Below, one piece after another: positions 31,958 through 41,592 of a stretch of DNA of 52,215 bases. This DNA is from Herbiconiux sp. (GTDB lineage Bacteria > Actinomycetota > Actinomycetes > Actinomycetales > Microbacteriaceae), in NCBI RefSeq assembly GCF_023264855.1, contig NZ_JAHFUW010000033.1:1-52215 (forward strand). Direction: 5' to 3'. Both the position numbers and the translations under genes were made by a program. The notes beneath the pieces are model-generated. The model searched no databases and was not told the DNA's origin. It worked only from the letters and a program-made list of their open reading frames with translations. Within the stretch, counting starts at the first letter, position 1; each line of letters begins with the position of its first letter.

Positions 31958-34063
31958 CTAGCTCTTGCGGAGCAGCCAGACGAAATAGGGGGCGCCGACG
32001 AGGGCCATCATCAGGCCGGCGGGGATCTGGGCGGGGGCGATGAGGGTGCGGCCCAGGATGTCGGCGACGCACACGAGCAGGGCGCCGAGCAGCATCGCCA
32101 CCGGCACCGAACGGCTGTGACGAGAACCGACGAGTGAGCGCGCCATGTGCGGCGCGACGAGCCCGACGAAGCCGATCACGCCCACCGCCACCACACTGAC
32201 GGCCGCGAGCACGGCGGCGATCGTGAGCAGGCCCAGCCGGGCGCGATCTCGCCGCACGCCGAAGATGCGCGGAGTGTCCTCGTCGATGGCGAGTAGATCG
32301 AGCTGACGGCTCAGGCCCAGCACCACCGGCGTCGCCACCAGCAGCACCACGGCGACCGGCAGCACATCGGGCAGCACGCGTCCGTACGTCGTGCCCGAGA
32401 GCCAGGTCAGGATGCGCGGCGTGTTCCACGGGTCGGAGCGCAGCAGCAGGAACGTCGTCACCGCGCTCAGGCTGTAGCCGCAGCCGATGCCGATCAGCAG
32501 GAAGCGGTCGGGCAGGAACCCGCCCTTCCGCGACAGCAGAGCGATCAGCGCGAACGTCCCGAGGCCCAGCCCCACGGCGGCGGCGATCAGCAGCGGGCGG
32601 CCTCCCGCAAGCCCCGAGGTCACGATGATCACCGCCCCGAGTCCCGCCCCGGCCGTGATGCCCAGGATGCCGGGCTCCGCGAGCGGGTTGCGCACGGTGC
32701 CCTGCACCACCGATCCGGCCAGCGCGAGCGCCGCACCGGCCAGGATCGCCGCGGCCACGCGCGGGGTGCGCTCGTCGAAGGCCCGCGCCACGAGGTCGGG
32801 GGCCGCGCTCTGCAGCCACAGCACGATGTCGCCCATCCGGAGCCAGAGGCTGCCCGCGAGCAGTCCCGTCACCGCCGCCGCGATCAGCAGCACCACCGTG
32901 ATGCCCACCACGAGCAGGAACCGCCGCCGCGACCGGGAGCGGAAACCGCCCTGCGGCGCATCCCGGGCCGCCCCCGACTCGCGCAGCCGGCGGGCCAGCA
33001 CGACGATCACCACACCGCCGAGCAGCGCGGTCGTCACGCCCGTGGGGATCGAGGTGGCGCTCTCGGCACCGAGCAGGCCGCGCACCACGGCGTCGGCGAG
33101 CAACACGAGCAGCGCCCCGAGCAGCCCGCTGGCGGGGATGAAGAGCAGGTGCCGGTTGAGCGGACGGATGCGCCCGGCCAGCAGGCGCGCGGCCACCGGC
33201 GCGGCGAGCCCCACGAACGCGATCGGCCCGGCGAGCGTCACCGAGATGCTGGTCAGCAGCGCCGCGAAGACCACAGCCAGAAGACGGGTCGAACGGATCG
33301 GCACACCCAGCGACACCGCGGTCTCGTCGCCCAGCCGCAGCACGTCCAGCCGCCGGGCCATCAGCAGCGACGCGATCAGCACCGCGACGATCACGGGCAC
33401 GGCACGCAGGCCCGCGTCGATGTTGAGTTGCGACAGCGATCCGCTGCCCCAGGCGAACAGGCCCGTCGTGTTCTCCTTGAACACGATCAGCAGCATCGCC
33501 GTGGCGGCGTCGAGCGCCATCGCGATCGCCGACCCGGCCAGGATCAGCCGGGTGGAGGCGGTGCCCGCGGCGCTGCCGGAGAGCGCGAGCACCAGGGCGG
33601 CGCAGGCGAGACCGCCGATGAAGGCGACGCCGCTGGAGGCCCAGAGCGGCACGGAGAGGCCGAAGGCGGCCACCAGAGTGAGGGCGAAGTACGAGCCCGA
33701 GGTGACGGCGAGGGTGTCGGGAGAGGCGAGCGAGTTGCGGGTGACCGACTGCAGCAGGGCGCCGGCCACGCCCAGGGCGAAGCCGACGGCGACGCCGGCG
33801 AGCAGGCGCGGCAGGCGCGACCCGGTGAGGACGTCGGACACGGGCACACCGTTCACCGACTCGCGCGCGCCGAACACAGAGCGCAGCAGGGCGTCGACGC
33901 CGACACCGGAGGTGCCCTGCGTGAGATGCCAGAGACCGACGCCGACGACCGCGGCGAGAAGCACGACCAGCACGGCCACGCCGGACCCGGGCCGGCGCCC
34001 CGACGGCGCCGTGCCCGAGCCCTGCGGCGGCGCGATGCCGCCCGCCTCGCGGAGGCCGGTCAC
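31958..34063 (-). CDS. Siderophore ABC transporter permease, fused FecCD-FecCD (FhuB-like)
   Basis: 701 residues, twice the length of a single FecCD permease, with two homologous halves of about ten helices. Each half has the family marks: SRLPRLLAGVAVGFALGVAG with LQSVTRNSLASPD in the first, and TPRVAAAILAGAALALAGSV with VQGTVRNPLAEPGILG in the second; the coupling motifs AGPIAFVGLAAP and GVIGFVGLVAPH appear in turn. This fused layout is that of FhuB, so one polypeptide forms the whole channel. Start GTG at 34063, seven bases after the binding-protein stop. Last gene of an iron-regulated operon. Confidence 0.93.
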   Translation of the reverse strand: MTGLREAGGIAPPQGSGTAPSGRRPGSGVAVLVVLLAAVVGVGLWHLTQGTSGVGVDALLRSVFGARESVNGVPVSDVLTGSRLPRLLAGVAVGFALGVAGALLQSVTRNSLASPDTLAVTSGSYFALTLVAAFGLSVPLWASSGVAFIGGLACAALVLALSGSAAGTASTRLILAGSAIAMALDAATAMLLIVFKENTTGLFAWGSGSLSQLNIDAGLRAVPVIVAVLIASLLMARRLDVLRLGDETAVSLGVPIRSTRLLAVVFAALLTSISVTLAGPIAFVGLAAPVAARLLAGRIRPLNRHLLFIPASGLLGALLVLLADAVVRGLLGAESATSIPTGVTTALLGGVVIVVLARRLRESGAARDAPQGGFRSRSRRRFLLVVGITVVLLIAAAVTGLLAGSLWLRMGDIVLWLQSAAPDLVARAFDERTPRVAAAILAGAALALAGSVVQGTVRNPLAEPGILGITAGAGLGAVIIVTSGLAGGRPLLIAAAVGLGLGTFALIALLSRKGGFLPDRFLLIGIGCGYSLSAVTTFLLLRSDPWNTPRILTWLSGTTYGRVLPDVLPVAVVLLVATPVVLGLSRQLDLLAIDEDTPRIFGVRRDRARLGLLTIAAVLAAVSVVAVGVIGFVGLVAPHMARSLVGSRHSRSVPVAMLLGALLVCVADILGRTLIAPAQIPAGLMMALVGAPYFVWLLRKS

Positions 34064-34070
34064 TCCCGGA

Positions 34071-35128
34071 TCAGCCCTCGGTCAGCGCGGCGACGTAGGC
34101 GTCGATGGCCAGCTCGTTGGAGATCGGTCCACCCGCGCCCCACACTCCCGACGGGAACGGGTGCGCTCGATCCTGCTGCACGGCGGGGAGCGAGGTCCAG
34201 ATCGTGCTCTTCTCGAGCTCGGTCACGTAGCTGTCGGCCGTGTCGTCGTTCGAGAAGAACAGGTTCGCCTCGCCGACCGCGGTGAGACCCTCGATGTCGG
34301 TCTGGGCGAGGCCGTAGGCCGGGTCGACGCCGCCGTTGCCGTAGGCCGAGTCGATCTCGTCGGTCCAGGCCGAGGTCAGGCCGAGCTGCTCGCCCAGTGC
34401 GGTGAACAGCGCGCCCTTGCCGTACGGACGGATGACGACGTTGCCGCCCTCGATCCAGCCGTCGAAGAACAGGAAGTCGGTCGTCGGCAGCTCGACGGTC
34501 GAGACGGTGGCCTTCGCCTCGGCGAGGTGCTCGTCGAACTCGGTCAGCACCTGCTCGGCGCGGTCGGTGCGTCCGGTCGCCTCGGCGATCATCTCGAAGA
34601 CGCCCTTCATGTTCCCGATCGGGTCGGCGGCGTCCGCACCGATGGTGGCGAGCACGGGCACGCCGCGGCCTTCCAGCTGGGCGATCAGCTCGTCGTCGGC
34701 GCTGTAGGACTCGACGATGATCAGGTCGGGGTTGCTGCCGTAGAGCGCGTCCAGGTCGGGCTCTCCGCGGGTGCCCACATCCGTCACGCCCTCAGGGAGC
34801 GTCTCCGCCTTCACATAGGTGGCGTAGCCGGCCGCGTCGGAGACGGCCACGGGGGTGACGCACAGCGTGAGGGCATCCTCGATCTGCTGCCACTCGAGCA
34901 CGGCGATCCGTTCGGCCGGCTTGTCGAGCTCGACCGTGCGGCCGAGGCCGTCGGTGAGTGACACCGGGCCGGTCGCCGTCGTGGTCGTGTCGGCGCTGCA
35001 GCTGTCGGAGGTGGGTGCGGCGACGGAGCCGGATGCGGGGTCCGCGACGGCGGTCGTCCCGCAGGCGGTGAGGGTGAGTGCGGCCGCGACGAGCGTGGCG
35101 GTCACCGCGGCGAAGCGGGGAGCGGTGG

Positions 35129-35132
<4 letters not shown>
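34071..35132 (-). CDS. Siderophore-binding lipoprotein of ABC transporter
   Basis: 353 residues. Lipoprotein signal peptide ending in the lipobox LTAC (Cys about residue 24), then a low-complexity Ser/Thr linker and the FecB/FhuD-type binding fold (GRTVELDKPAERIAVLEWQQ, DLDALYGSNPDLIIVESYS, LFFDGWIEGG). It captures a ferric siderophore at the outer face and delivers it to the fused permease. The ATG overlaps the ATPase stop as ATGA. The ligand type (hydroxamate or catecholate) cannot be told from sequence. Confidence 0.93.
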
Positions 35133-35974
<842 letters not shown>

Positions 35975-36005
35975 CGAGACGTCATTCGGCTAGGCGACCT
36001 TGCAG

Positions 36006-36024
36006 TAAGGATTGCCTTACCTAA
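36006..36024 (-). promoter_or_regulatory. DtxR/IdeR-type iron box
   Basis: On the minus strand TTAGGTAAGGCAATCCTTA, matching 15 of 19 positions of the DtxR/IdeR consensus (TTAGGTTAGGCTAACCTAA). Its position just upstream of the siderophore operon supports repression by an iron-loaded DtxR-family protein encoded elsewhere. Confidence 0.8.
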
Positions 36025-36093
36025 ACCAGGTTAACGCGGCAGCGCGCTGGCTGCAATCCGGAACGGTGGACAGAGCATCCACGATTCCGGACA

Positions 36094-36933
36094 TCACGGC
36101 TGATCGGCGTACGCCCCGGGTGTGGTGCCCATCACCCGGCGGAAGGCCGCGATGAAGGTGCTCGGATGCCCGTACCCGAGTTGGTCCGACACGGCGTGCA
36201 CCTCCAGACCCTCGGCCAGCATCGCCAGACCGCGGTGGATGCGCAGCGCCTGGCGCCAGTGCGCGAACGAGAGGCCGGTCGAGCTGCGGAAAGCCCGGGT
36301 GATGGTGCGCTCGCTGATCCGGAGCTCCCCCGCCCAGGCCTCGAGATCGCGGTCGTCGCCCGGATCGGCGAGCAGCGCTTCGGCGATGGCGTCGATCCGC
36401 GGGTCGCCGGGCAGCTGCAGGGCGAGCTACCGCGCCGAGGGCTCGATCACGTCGAACACGACCGCTTCGGCGCGGGCGCGGGCGGCGCGATCCAGGTCGG
36501 CTCTCGCGAGGTGCAGCAGCACCGACTCGAGCACCGCCGTCATCGCGAGCACCGTGGGTGCCGGGAACGCGATCGGCGTGAGAGCCGGGTCGAAGAACGC
36601 CGTATGGAAGGCCCGTCCCGCGGGCAGCCTGCCGGCATGCACGACACCGGCGGGAATCCACAGGCCGCCTCCGTCGGACACCGTGAACACCCTGTCCTGC
36701 ACGCGCGCGGTCAGCGCCCCGCCGCGCACCCAGACCAGCTCGTGCGCCGGGTGCGTGTGCGGAGACCACTCGACCGGCGCCGCGGGCGTCTCCGACTCGG
36801 CGACGATGGCGAACCCCTCGCGCAGTTCGGCCGGTGACGCGGCCCCGGGCCGCACCTCGGTTCCCGGCTCCCGCGGCCACGCACCCGACCCCGGCACTCC
36901 GGCCGCAGGTCCCCCTGCTCGCGCCGCGGTCAT
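36094..36933 (-). pseudogene. AraC-family regulator interrupted by an in-frame TAG
   Basis: Reading in one frame from ATG 36933 gives a cupin-type sensor domain (SPHTHPAHELVWVRGGAL, GLWIPAGVVHAGRLP) up to FDVIEPSAR, then a TAG stop at 36429-36427. The same frame continues without shift as LALQLPGDPRIDAIAEALLA and a complete AraC double helix-turn-helix (LRISERTITRAFRSSTG, LGYGHPSTFIAAFRRVMGTTPGAY) to TGA at 36094. A tyrosine codon changed by one base would explain it. The expressed product would be a 168-residue cupin half without DNA binding, unless TAG is read through or is a sequencing error. It lies upstream of, and in the same orientation as, the siderophore operon, so it may once have regulated it. 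Confidence 0.85.
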
Positions 36934-36965
36934 GCCGACGAGTCTATGACGGAGCGAGCCGCGCG

Positions 36966-37316
36966 TCAGGAGCGCAGGATGGAGGTCATCTTCTTACCAC
37001 GGGCGACCTCGTCGACGAGCAGGTCGAGGTAGCGCACCTTCTGCATCAGCGGGTCGTCGATCTCCTCGACCCGGATGCCGCAGATGCGGCCCTTGATCAG
37101 CTCGGCGTTGGGATTGAAGGCGGGAGCATCCGCGAAGAAGTCCTCGAACGTGACTTCGTCGGCCAGCACCTTCGCCAGGCCGGCATCGTCGTAGCCGGTG
37201 AGCCAGCGGGTCACCTCGTCGACCTCGGCCTTGGTGTGGCCCTTGCGCTCGGCCTTGGCGAGGTAGTGCGGGTAGACGGCCGCCACGGGCGTTCCGAAGA
37301 TCCGATGTCCTGCCAT
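36966..37316 (-). CDS. DUF2200 family protein
   Basis: 116 residues, the usual family length. Begins AGHRIFGTPVAAVYPHYLAK and includes KGHTKAEVDEVTRWLTGYD, then FNPNAELIKGRICGIRVEEI and DPLMQKVRYLDLLVDEVARG, the conserved core of DUF2200. Function unknown; small, soluble, probably cytoplasmic. The ATG at 37316 gives the conserved N-terminus, four codons inside the longest frame. Divergent from the MarR gene. Confidence 0.87.
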   Translation of the reverse strand: MAGHRIFGTPVAAVYPHYLAKAERKGHTKAEVDEVTRWLTGYDDAGLAKVLADEVTFEDFFADAPAFNPNAELIKGRICGIRVEEIDDPLMQKVRYLDLLVDEVARGKKMTSILRS

Positions 37317-37385
37317 CCGACGCCTCACTCCCAGTCGCGGTTCGTGTCTCTAGGATATCAAGTCGCCTCACTTCGAACATTGACA

Positions 37386-37408
37386 GTTAGATGTCTAACG
37401 ATTAGAGT
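37386..37408 (+). promoter_or_regulatory. MarR operator and promoter
   Basis: GTTAGATGTCTAAC (37386-37399) has perfect 6-base arms and sits directly upstream of the -10 TAGAGT (37403-37408), which in turn is seven bases before the marR ATG. A bound MarR dimer would cover the -35 region, the typical autorepression layout. Confidence 0.7.
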
Positions 37409-37415
37409 TCTGAAC

Positions 37416-37853
37416 ATGAAAGAACCGGACTTCACCACCTCCCTCGAACTGCTGCGCTGGATCGGCTGGGCGCAGCGCAAGGCGGGCGAAGACTGGATCC
37501 GGGAGCGCGACCTCAGCCACGAGCAGAGCTTCGTGCTCGGCTACCTGACCCAGAACCCCGGCGCGATCCAGCGCGACATCGCCGCGATGACCCGCACGAG
37601 CGCGGCCAGCGTCTCGAGCCTCCTGCAGGGGCTCGAGCGGCGGGGCCTGGTCGAACGGCGAGCGGATGGCGAGAGCGCGCGCATCAAACGCGTCTACGCC
37701 ACCCGGGCCGGCGTCGAGCTCATCTCCGGGTTCGACACCGCGATGGCCGGCACCGAGGAGGTCATCCTCGCACCGCTCAGCCCCGAGGAGCGGGCCACCC
37801 TGCACGACCTGCTGACCAAGATCACGAGCGTCATGCCGCGACCGACCCGGTAA
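37416..37853 (+). CDS. MarR-family transcriptional regulator
   Basis: 145 residues. Winged helix with LSHEQSFVLGYLTQNPGAIQ, IAAMTRTSAASVSSLLQGLE and RRGLVERRADGESARIKRVY. Helices at both ends form the dimer interface. Leaderless start after TAGAGT. The MATE efflux gene follows by 99 bases on the same strand, so this is probably its ligand-responsive repressor. The longer frame beginning at 36834 is not supported. Confidence 0.92.
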   Translation: MKEPDFTTSLELLRWIGWAQRKAGEDWIRERDLSHEQSFVLGYLTQNPGAIQRDIAAMTRTSAASVSSLLQGLERRGLVERRADGESARIKRVYATRAGVELISGFDTAMAGTEEVILAPLSPEERATLHDLLTKITSVMPRPTR

Positions 37854-37952
37854 CCGGGCACCCCGCCCCTCTCCCCCGAGATCGCGTTCTCCACCCCTCG
37901 CCGTGCCGGCGCTCGCCGGCGCGCGCTCGAGCCTGCCCGGAAAGGAGCAGTC

Positions 37953-39401
37953 ATGAGCACCACGAACCCCGAAACCTCCGGTACCGACACCCCGGGTACC
38001 AACCGCTGGTACCTCTCCGCCGCCCCGATCGTGCGGGCCCTCGTGCACCTGTGCGTGCCGATGGCCGCCGCCATGATCGTGGGCGCCGTCTACAACGTCA
38101 TCAACGCCGGCTTCATCGGCTCGCTGCACGATTCCACCCTGCTCGCCGCGATCACCTTCGGCACTCCGCTGCTCGGTCTCGTGATGGCGGTCGGCGGGGT
38201 GTTCGGCGTCGGTGGCGGAGCGCTCATCTCGCGCCTGCTCGGCGCCTCCGAGCACGAACCCGCCCAGGCCGCTGAGATCAAGCGCGTCTCCTCGTTCGCG
38301 CTCTGGGGGTCGATCATCACGGGGGCGATCCTCGGTGCACTGGGACTGCTGTTCCTGCATCCGCTCGTCGCCCTGCTGGGAGCGGATGCGGCCGCCGTGC
38401 CGGCGACCGGCGCCTACGTGGGCGTGATGCTCGCCTTCGTGCCGGTGCTCGCCGCCGCGTTCTGCCTCGAGCAGATCGTGCGGGCCGAGGGCGCGGCCCG
38501 CCAGGTGATGATCGGGCTGATCGCCTCCACGGTCGCGAACGTCGTGTTCGACGTGCTGTTCATCCTGGTGCTGCACTGGGGGGTGGCCGGTGCGGCCCTG
38601 GCCCTGGGCCTGGCGAACCTCGGCGTGGTGCTCTACTTCGCCGTGTGGCTGCACCGGCACAGCGAGCACGTGAGCCTCGCGCCGCGCTGGTTCACCCTGT
38701 CGCCCGCCGTGCTGAAGCCCGTCTTCGGTGTCGGCTCGGGCGAACTGCTGCAGGCATCCTTCCTGATCGTGACCTCGCTCGTGCTGAACAACCTGGCGGC
38801 GGCCTACGGCGACGCCGCGCTGGCCGCCATGGGCGTGGCGGTGCGGATCGCCCAGGTTCCCGAGTTCCTCGTGATGGGGGTGACCCTCGGCATCCTGCCC
38901 CTGCTCGCCTACTCGTACGGCAAGGGCGACCGCGCCCGGCTGTACTCGGCGGTGCGGGTGTCGGCGATCACGGTGGGCGGGATCGTGCTGATCTCGGCCG
39001 GCGCCGTGTTCGCCTTCCGCGACCAGGTGTTCTCGGCCTTCGTGGCCGACCCCTCGGTGCTGGCGATCGGCGTGACCATCCTCACCGCGCAGCTCGTGGC
39101 GATGATCGTGAACGGCTTCGCCGGCCTCCTCACCTCGTTCTTCCAGGCCACCGGCCGCGCGGTGCCGGCGATCGTGATGTCGATGGCGCAGGGCGTGCTG
39201 TTCATCCCGATCGTGCTGCTCGGCAACCTCTGGTTCGGCCTCGCCGGAATCATCTGGTCGCTGACGGTCTCGGAGACCCTCGTCTTCGTCGTCGGCCTCG
39301 CGATCTGGTTCGCCACCCGCCGCGCCATCGACCGCGGCCTCGCCGAGGGCACCGCCGAGCGTGCCGAGGCCGCCCTCGCGGAGGCACCCGCCCCTGCCTG
39401 A
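37953..39401 (+). CDS. MATE-family multidrug efflux transporter
   Basis: 482 residues with twelve predicted helices in two six-helix halves, as for MATE (MatE-MatE) proteins. N-terminal half has VHLCVPMAAAMIVGAVYNVI and GGGALISRLLGA; the second half has LLQASFLIVTSLVLNNLAAA and LLTSFFQATGRAVPAIVMS. The layout is closest to the DinF/MepA-like group that uses sodium or proton gradients. A strong GGAAAGGAG ribosome binding site precedes the ATG. It is preceded by a MarR gene and likely regulated by it. Substrates unknown, probably cationic or amphipathic drugs. Confidence 0.92.
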   Translation: MSTTNPETSGTDTPGTNRWYLSAAPIVRALVHLCVPMAAAMIVGAVYNVINAGFIGSLHDSTLLAAITFGTPLLGLVMAVGGVFGVGGGALISRLLGASEHEPAQAAEIKRVSSFALWGSIITGAILGALGLLFLHPLVALLGADAAAVPATGAYVGVMLAFVPVLAAAFCLEQIVRAEGAARQVMIGLIASTVANVVFDVLFILVLHWGVAGAALALGLANLGVVLYFAVWLHRHSEHVSLAPRWFTLSPAVLKPVFGVGSGELLQASFLIVTSLVLNNLAAAYGDAALAAMGVAVRIAQVPEFLVMGVTLGILPLLAYSYGKGDRARLYSAVRVSAITVGGIVLISAGAVFAFRDQVFSAFVADPSVLAIGVTILTAQLVAMIVNGFAGLLTSFFQATGRAVPAIVMSMAQGVLFIPIVLLGNLWFGLAGIIWSLTVSETLVFVVGLAIWFATRRAIDRGLAEGTAERAEAALAEAPAPA

Positions 39402-39485
39402 CGCCCACCCGCCCTGGCTGCCGGGTAGCGCGATCACGTGGACATCCCGCTCTTCGCACGCCATCGGCGACCTGGATGCTCGCAT

Positions 39486-39516
39486 TCCCCGAGCGGCATG
39501 CGCTCGGGGATAGCGT
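39486..39516 (+). promoter_or_regulatory. Inverted repeat over the RraA-like gene promoter
   Basis: TCCCCGAGCG (39486-39495) and CGCTCGGGGA (39501-39510) are perfect 10-base arms around GCATG. TAGCGT (39511-39516), a -10 candidate, begins at the next base. Position fits an operator better than a terminator of the MATE gene, whose stop is 84 bases earlier, but both readings are possible. Confidence 0.6.
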
Positions 39517-39552
39517 GAGCGCACGATTCGGCACGAGCAGGAGGGAGCCCCT

Positions 39553-40257
39553 ATGGATGCGCTCGAGATCACGCGACAGTACCTCGACCTGAGCAGCCCG
39601 CATGTGGCGGATGCGCTGGTGCGGCTGGGCGTGCCGGTGCGGGTGGGTCCGCCGCAGGTGCGTGCGGTCACCGCCGGTACCCACCTGGTCGGCCGCGCTC
39701 GGCCGGCGCGGCACTACGGCAGTGTCGACGTGTTCCTCGAAGCGCTCGAACGGTCGGCTCCGGGCGAGGTGCTCGTCGTCGACAACGGCGGGCGCACCGA
39801 CGAGGCCTGCGTCGGCGACCTCATCACGCTCGAGGTGCAGCAGGCGGGGCTCGCCGGCATCGTGATCGACGGACTGCACCGGGACACCCCCGAGCTGCGC
39901 CGCATCGGGCTGCCCGTGTTCAGTTCGGGAACGTGCCCGGCGGGGCCTCAGCGGCTCGATGCCCAAGATGCCGACGCGCTCGTCTCCGCGCGGATCGGCG
40001 AGCACCTGGTCACCGAAGACGACCTCGTGATCGGCGACGACGACGGCGTGATCGTCGTTCCGCTGGCGCGCGCCGTGGAGGTGGCCGCGCTGGCCGCCGC
40101 CATCCGCGACACCGAGCGGCTGCAGGCCGCGCAGCAGCTGCAGGGTACCGGCCTGCGCGAGCAGCTGCGGTTCAGCGACTTCCTGCGGCTGCGCGAGACC
40201 GAGGGCACGACGTTCCGGCAGCATCTGCGTGCGCTCGGCGGTGCGATCGAGGAGTGA
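39553..40257 (+). CDS. RraA-like protein (HMG aldolase / oxaloacetate decarboxylase fold)
   Basis: 234 residues. The RraA/MenG-like core is clear: [13 protein letters not shown] at the start, [20 protein letters not shown], then the substrate/metal site [23 protein letters not shown] (Arg-Asp pair) and [16 protein letters not shown] near the end. Many members are 4-hydroxy-4-methyl-2-oxoglutarate aldolases or oxaloacetate decarboxylases rather than RNase E inhibitors; the Arg-Asp pair supports an enzyme. GGAGGG lies upstream of the ATG. No pathway neighbours are present. Confidence 0.85.
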   Translation: MDALEITRQYLDLSSPHVADALVRLGVPVRVGPPQVRAVTAGTHLVGRARPARHYGSVDVFLEALERSAPGEVLVVDNGGRTDEACVGDLITLEVQQAGLAGIVIDGLHRDTPELRRIGLPVFSSGTCPAGPQRLDAQDADALVSARIGEHLVTEDDLVIGDDDGVIVVPLARAVEVAALAAAIRDTERLQAAQQLQGTGLREQLRFSDFLRLRETEGTTFRQHLRALGGAIEE

Positions 40258-40266
40258 CCGGCTCGC

Positions 40267-40899
40267 TCAGATCACGGGAGCCGGCACGATCGAAGCGGCC
40301 GCGCGCCGCTTCGCGCGGCGGCGCCGCACGGCGAGCAGCACGCCGAGCACCGGCAGCCCCAGCAGGTAGACCCAGAACACGACGATTCCGGCGACCCGCA
40401 CGCCCGACGCCACGGCCAGACCGCTCTCGGCCGACTGCACGGTCTGCTCGGTGACCTCCGCCACGCTGCCCACCGGACCGTGGGCCACCGCGTGCGGCGG
40501 GTCGTCGAGCACGATCAGGAACGACAGCTCGGCCGGGTGATCCTCCGACGGCGGAAAGCCCCAGTGCTCGTCGCCGCCGACGGTGACGATCTCGCCGGCG
40601 CCGCCCGCGGCATCCGGGACCGTCACCTCGTACTGCCCGGTGTTCACCGGCAGGCCCGCGTTGGTCTCCACGCCCACGAACTCTCCGGTGAGCACGACGC
40701 TGCGCCCCACCGCGTTCTGCTGGAACGCCAGGCTCTCGGCCGCGTCGTCCTCCGCCCCCGCGAAGAGCGTGAGCGACAACAGCGCCGGCACGAACAGCAC
40801 CCCGAAGATCAGCCACACCGGCCACGAGCGAGGCGGCAGACGGCGGGCGTCCGCACGTCCGACGGCGGAGACCTGGGCGGGGAGAGGTGGCAGGGACAC
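40267..40899 (-). CDS. Membrane protein with two helices and an extracytoplasmic domain
   Basis: About 210 residues: a Pro-rich N-terminus, a helix (WPVWLIFGVLFVPALLSLTL), an acidic domain of about 110 residues probably outside the membrane (GEFVGVETNAGLPVNTGQYE and GGDEHWGFPPSEDHP), a second helix (VVFWVYLLGLPVLGVLLAV) and a basic tail (RRRRAKRRAA). The layout resembles DUF3592-type proteins but I do not recognise the family. GTG at 40899 is preferred since TTGGAG lies eight bases upstream; ATG 40935 would add 12 residues. Confidence 0.68.
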   Translation of the reverse strand: MSLPPLPAQVSAVGRADARRLPPRSWPVWLIFGVLFVPALLSLTLFAGAEDDAAESLAFQQNAVGRSVVLTGEFVGVETNAGLPVNTGQYEVTVPDAAGGAGEIVTVGGDEHWGFPPSEDHPAELSFLIVLDDPPHAVAHGPVGSVAEVTEQTVQSAESGLAVASGVRVAGIVVFWVYLLGLPVLGVLLAVRRRRAKRRAAASIVPAPVI

Positions 40900-41034
40900 G
40901 GTATCGACTCCAAGCAGAGCATCACGGCAGAGCATCCCGGCGGCGCGGTGCTCCGATCCCAGACTAGGTCGATCCACCCGAATCGGTGGTTCCCCGCGAA
41001 CGGATGCGGCCGGCGGCCTCGCTACCGTCGACGC

Positions 41035-41544
41035 ATGAGCGCAGATCCGAGCCTTTCCCCCGTCTCCCGTCGCGCCGTCCTGCGAACCGCCGCCTGGGCG
41101 GCACCGGTCGTGGCACTGGCCGCAGCGGCTCCCGCGGCAGCAGCCAGTGGGGCGACCACCTTCGCGCTCGCCCTGGGGCAGAATCCGCTCGTGATCCCGG
41201 CGCCGGCTCCGGTCTCCACCACCACCCTGAGCGTGCAGAACATCGGCGCGAGCACGGCATCCGGGCCCGTCGACGTCGTCATCTCGGGCATGGCTCCCGA
41301 CGGCTTCACGGTCGGCGCCGTCCCCGGCAGCGGCTGGAGCAATACCGGCGGCACCAGCGACGACGAGCTCTCCTTCACCTGGAACGGCACCCTCGATCCG
41401 GGTGGGTCCAACGCGTTCTTCCTGGTCATCCAGTACCACGGCTCGAGCCCCCGTCCGGTCAGCGGGTCCCTGCTCATCACCCCGACCGATCCCGGCATCG
41501 ACGCCGTCCTCCTGCAGATCCAGATGCCCGCCGACGCGACCTGA
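41035..41544 (+). CDS. Tat-exported protein with a beta-sandwich-like domain
   Basis: 169 residues. The N-terminus has a twin-arginine signal (SRRAVLRTAAW, then APVVALAAAAPAAAAS), so it should be exported folded. The mature part (STTTLSVQNIGASTASGPVD and LSFTWNGTLDPGGSNAFFLV) has the alternating pattern of an immunoglobulin-like/CARDB-type beta sandwich. Function unknown. TACCGT lies six bases before the ATG (leaderless pattern). Its stop codon overlaps the first operator half-site of the next gene. Confidence 0.8.
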   Translation: MSADPSLSPVSRRAVLRTAAWAAPVVALAAAAPAAAASGATTFALALGQNPLVIPAPAPVSTTTLSVQNIGASTASGPVDVVISGMAPDGFTVGAVPGSGWSNTGGTSDDELSFTWNGTLDPGGSNAFFLVIQYHGSSPRPVSGSLLITPTDPGIDAVLLQIQMPADAT

Positions 41545-41592
41545 CACCATAGAGGCTTGACGTGACACCACAGTGGTGTCACACTGGTGTCA
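41542..41592 (+). promoter_or_regulatory. Four-half-site operator over the RHH gene promoter
   Basis: TGACACCA occurs at 41542-41549 and 41563-41570; its complement TGGTGTCA at 41574-41581 and 41585-41592. The middle two form a perfect palindrome (41562-41582, 10-base arms, 1-base centre). Half-site starts are 21, 11 and 11 bases apart. TTGACG (41557-41562) and CACACT (41580-41585) make a 17-base-spaced promoter inside the array, six bases before the ATG; the last half-site touches the start codon. Strong sign of autoregulation by the ribbon-helix-helix product. Confidence 0.8.
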
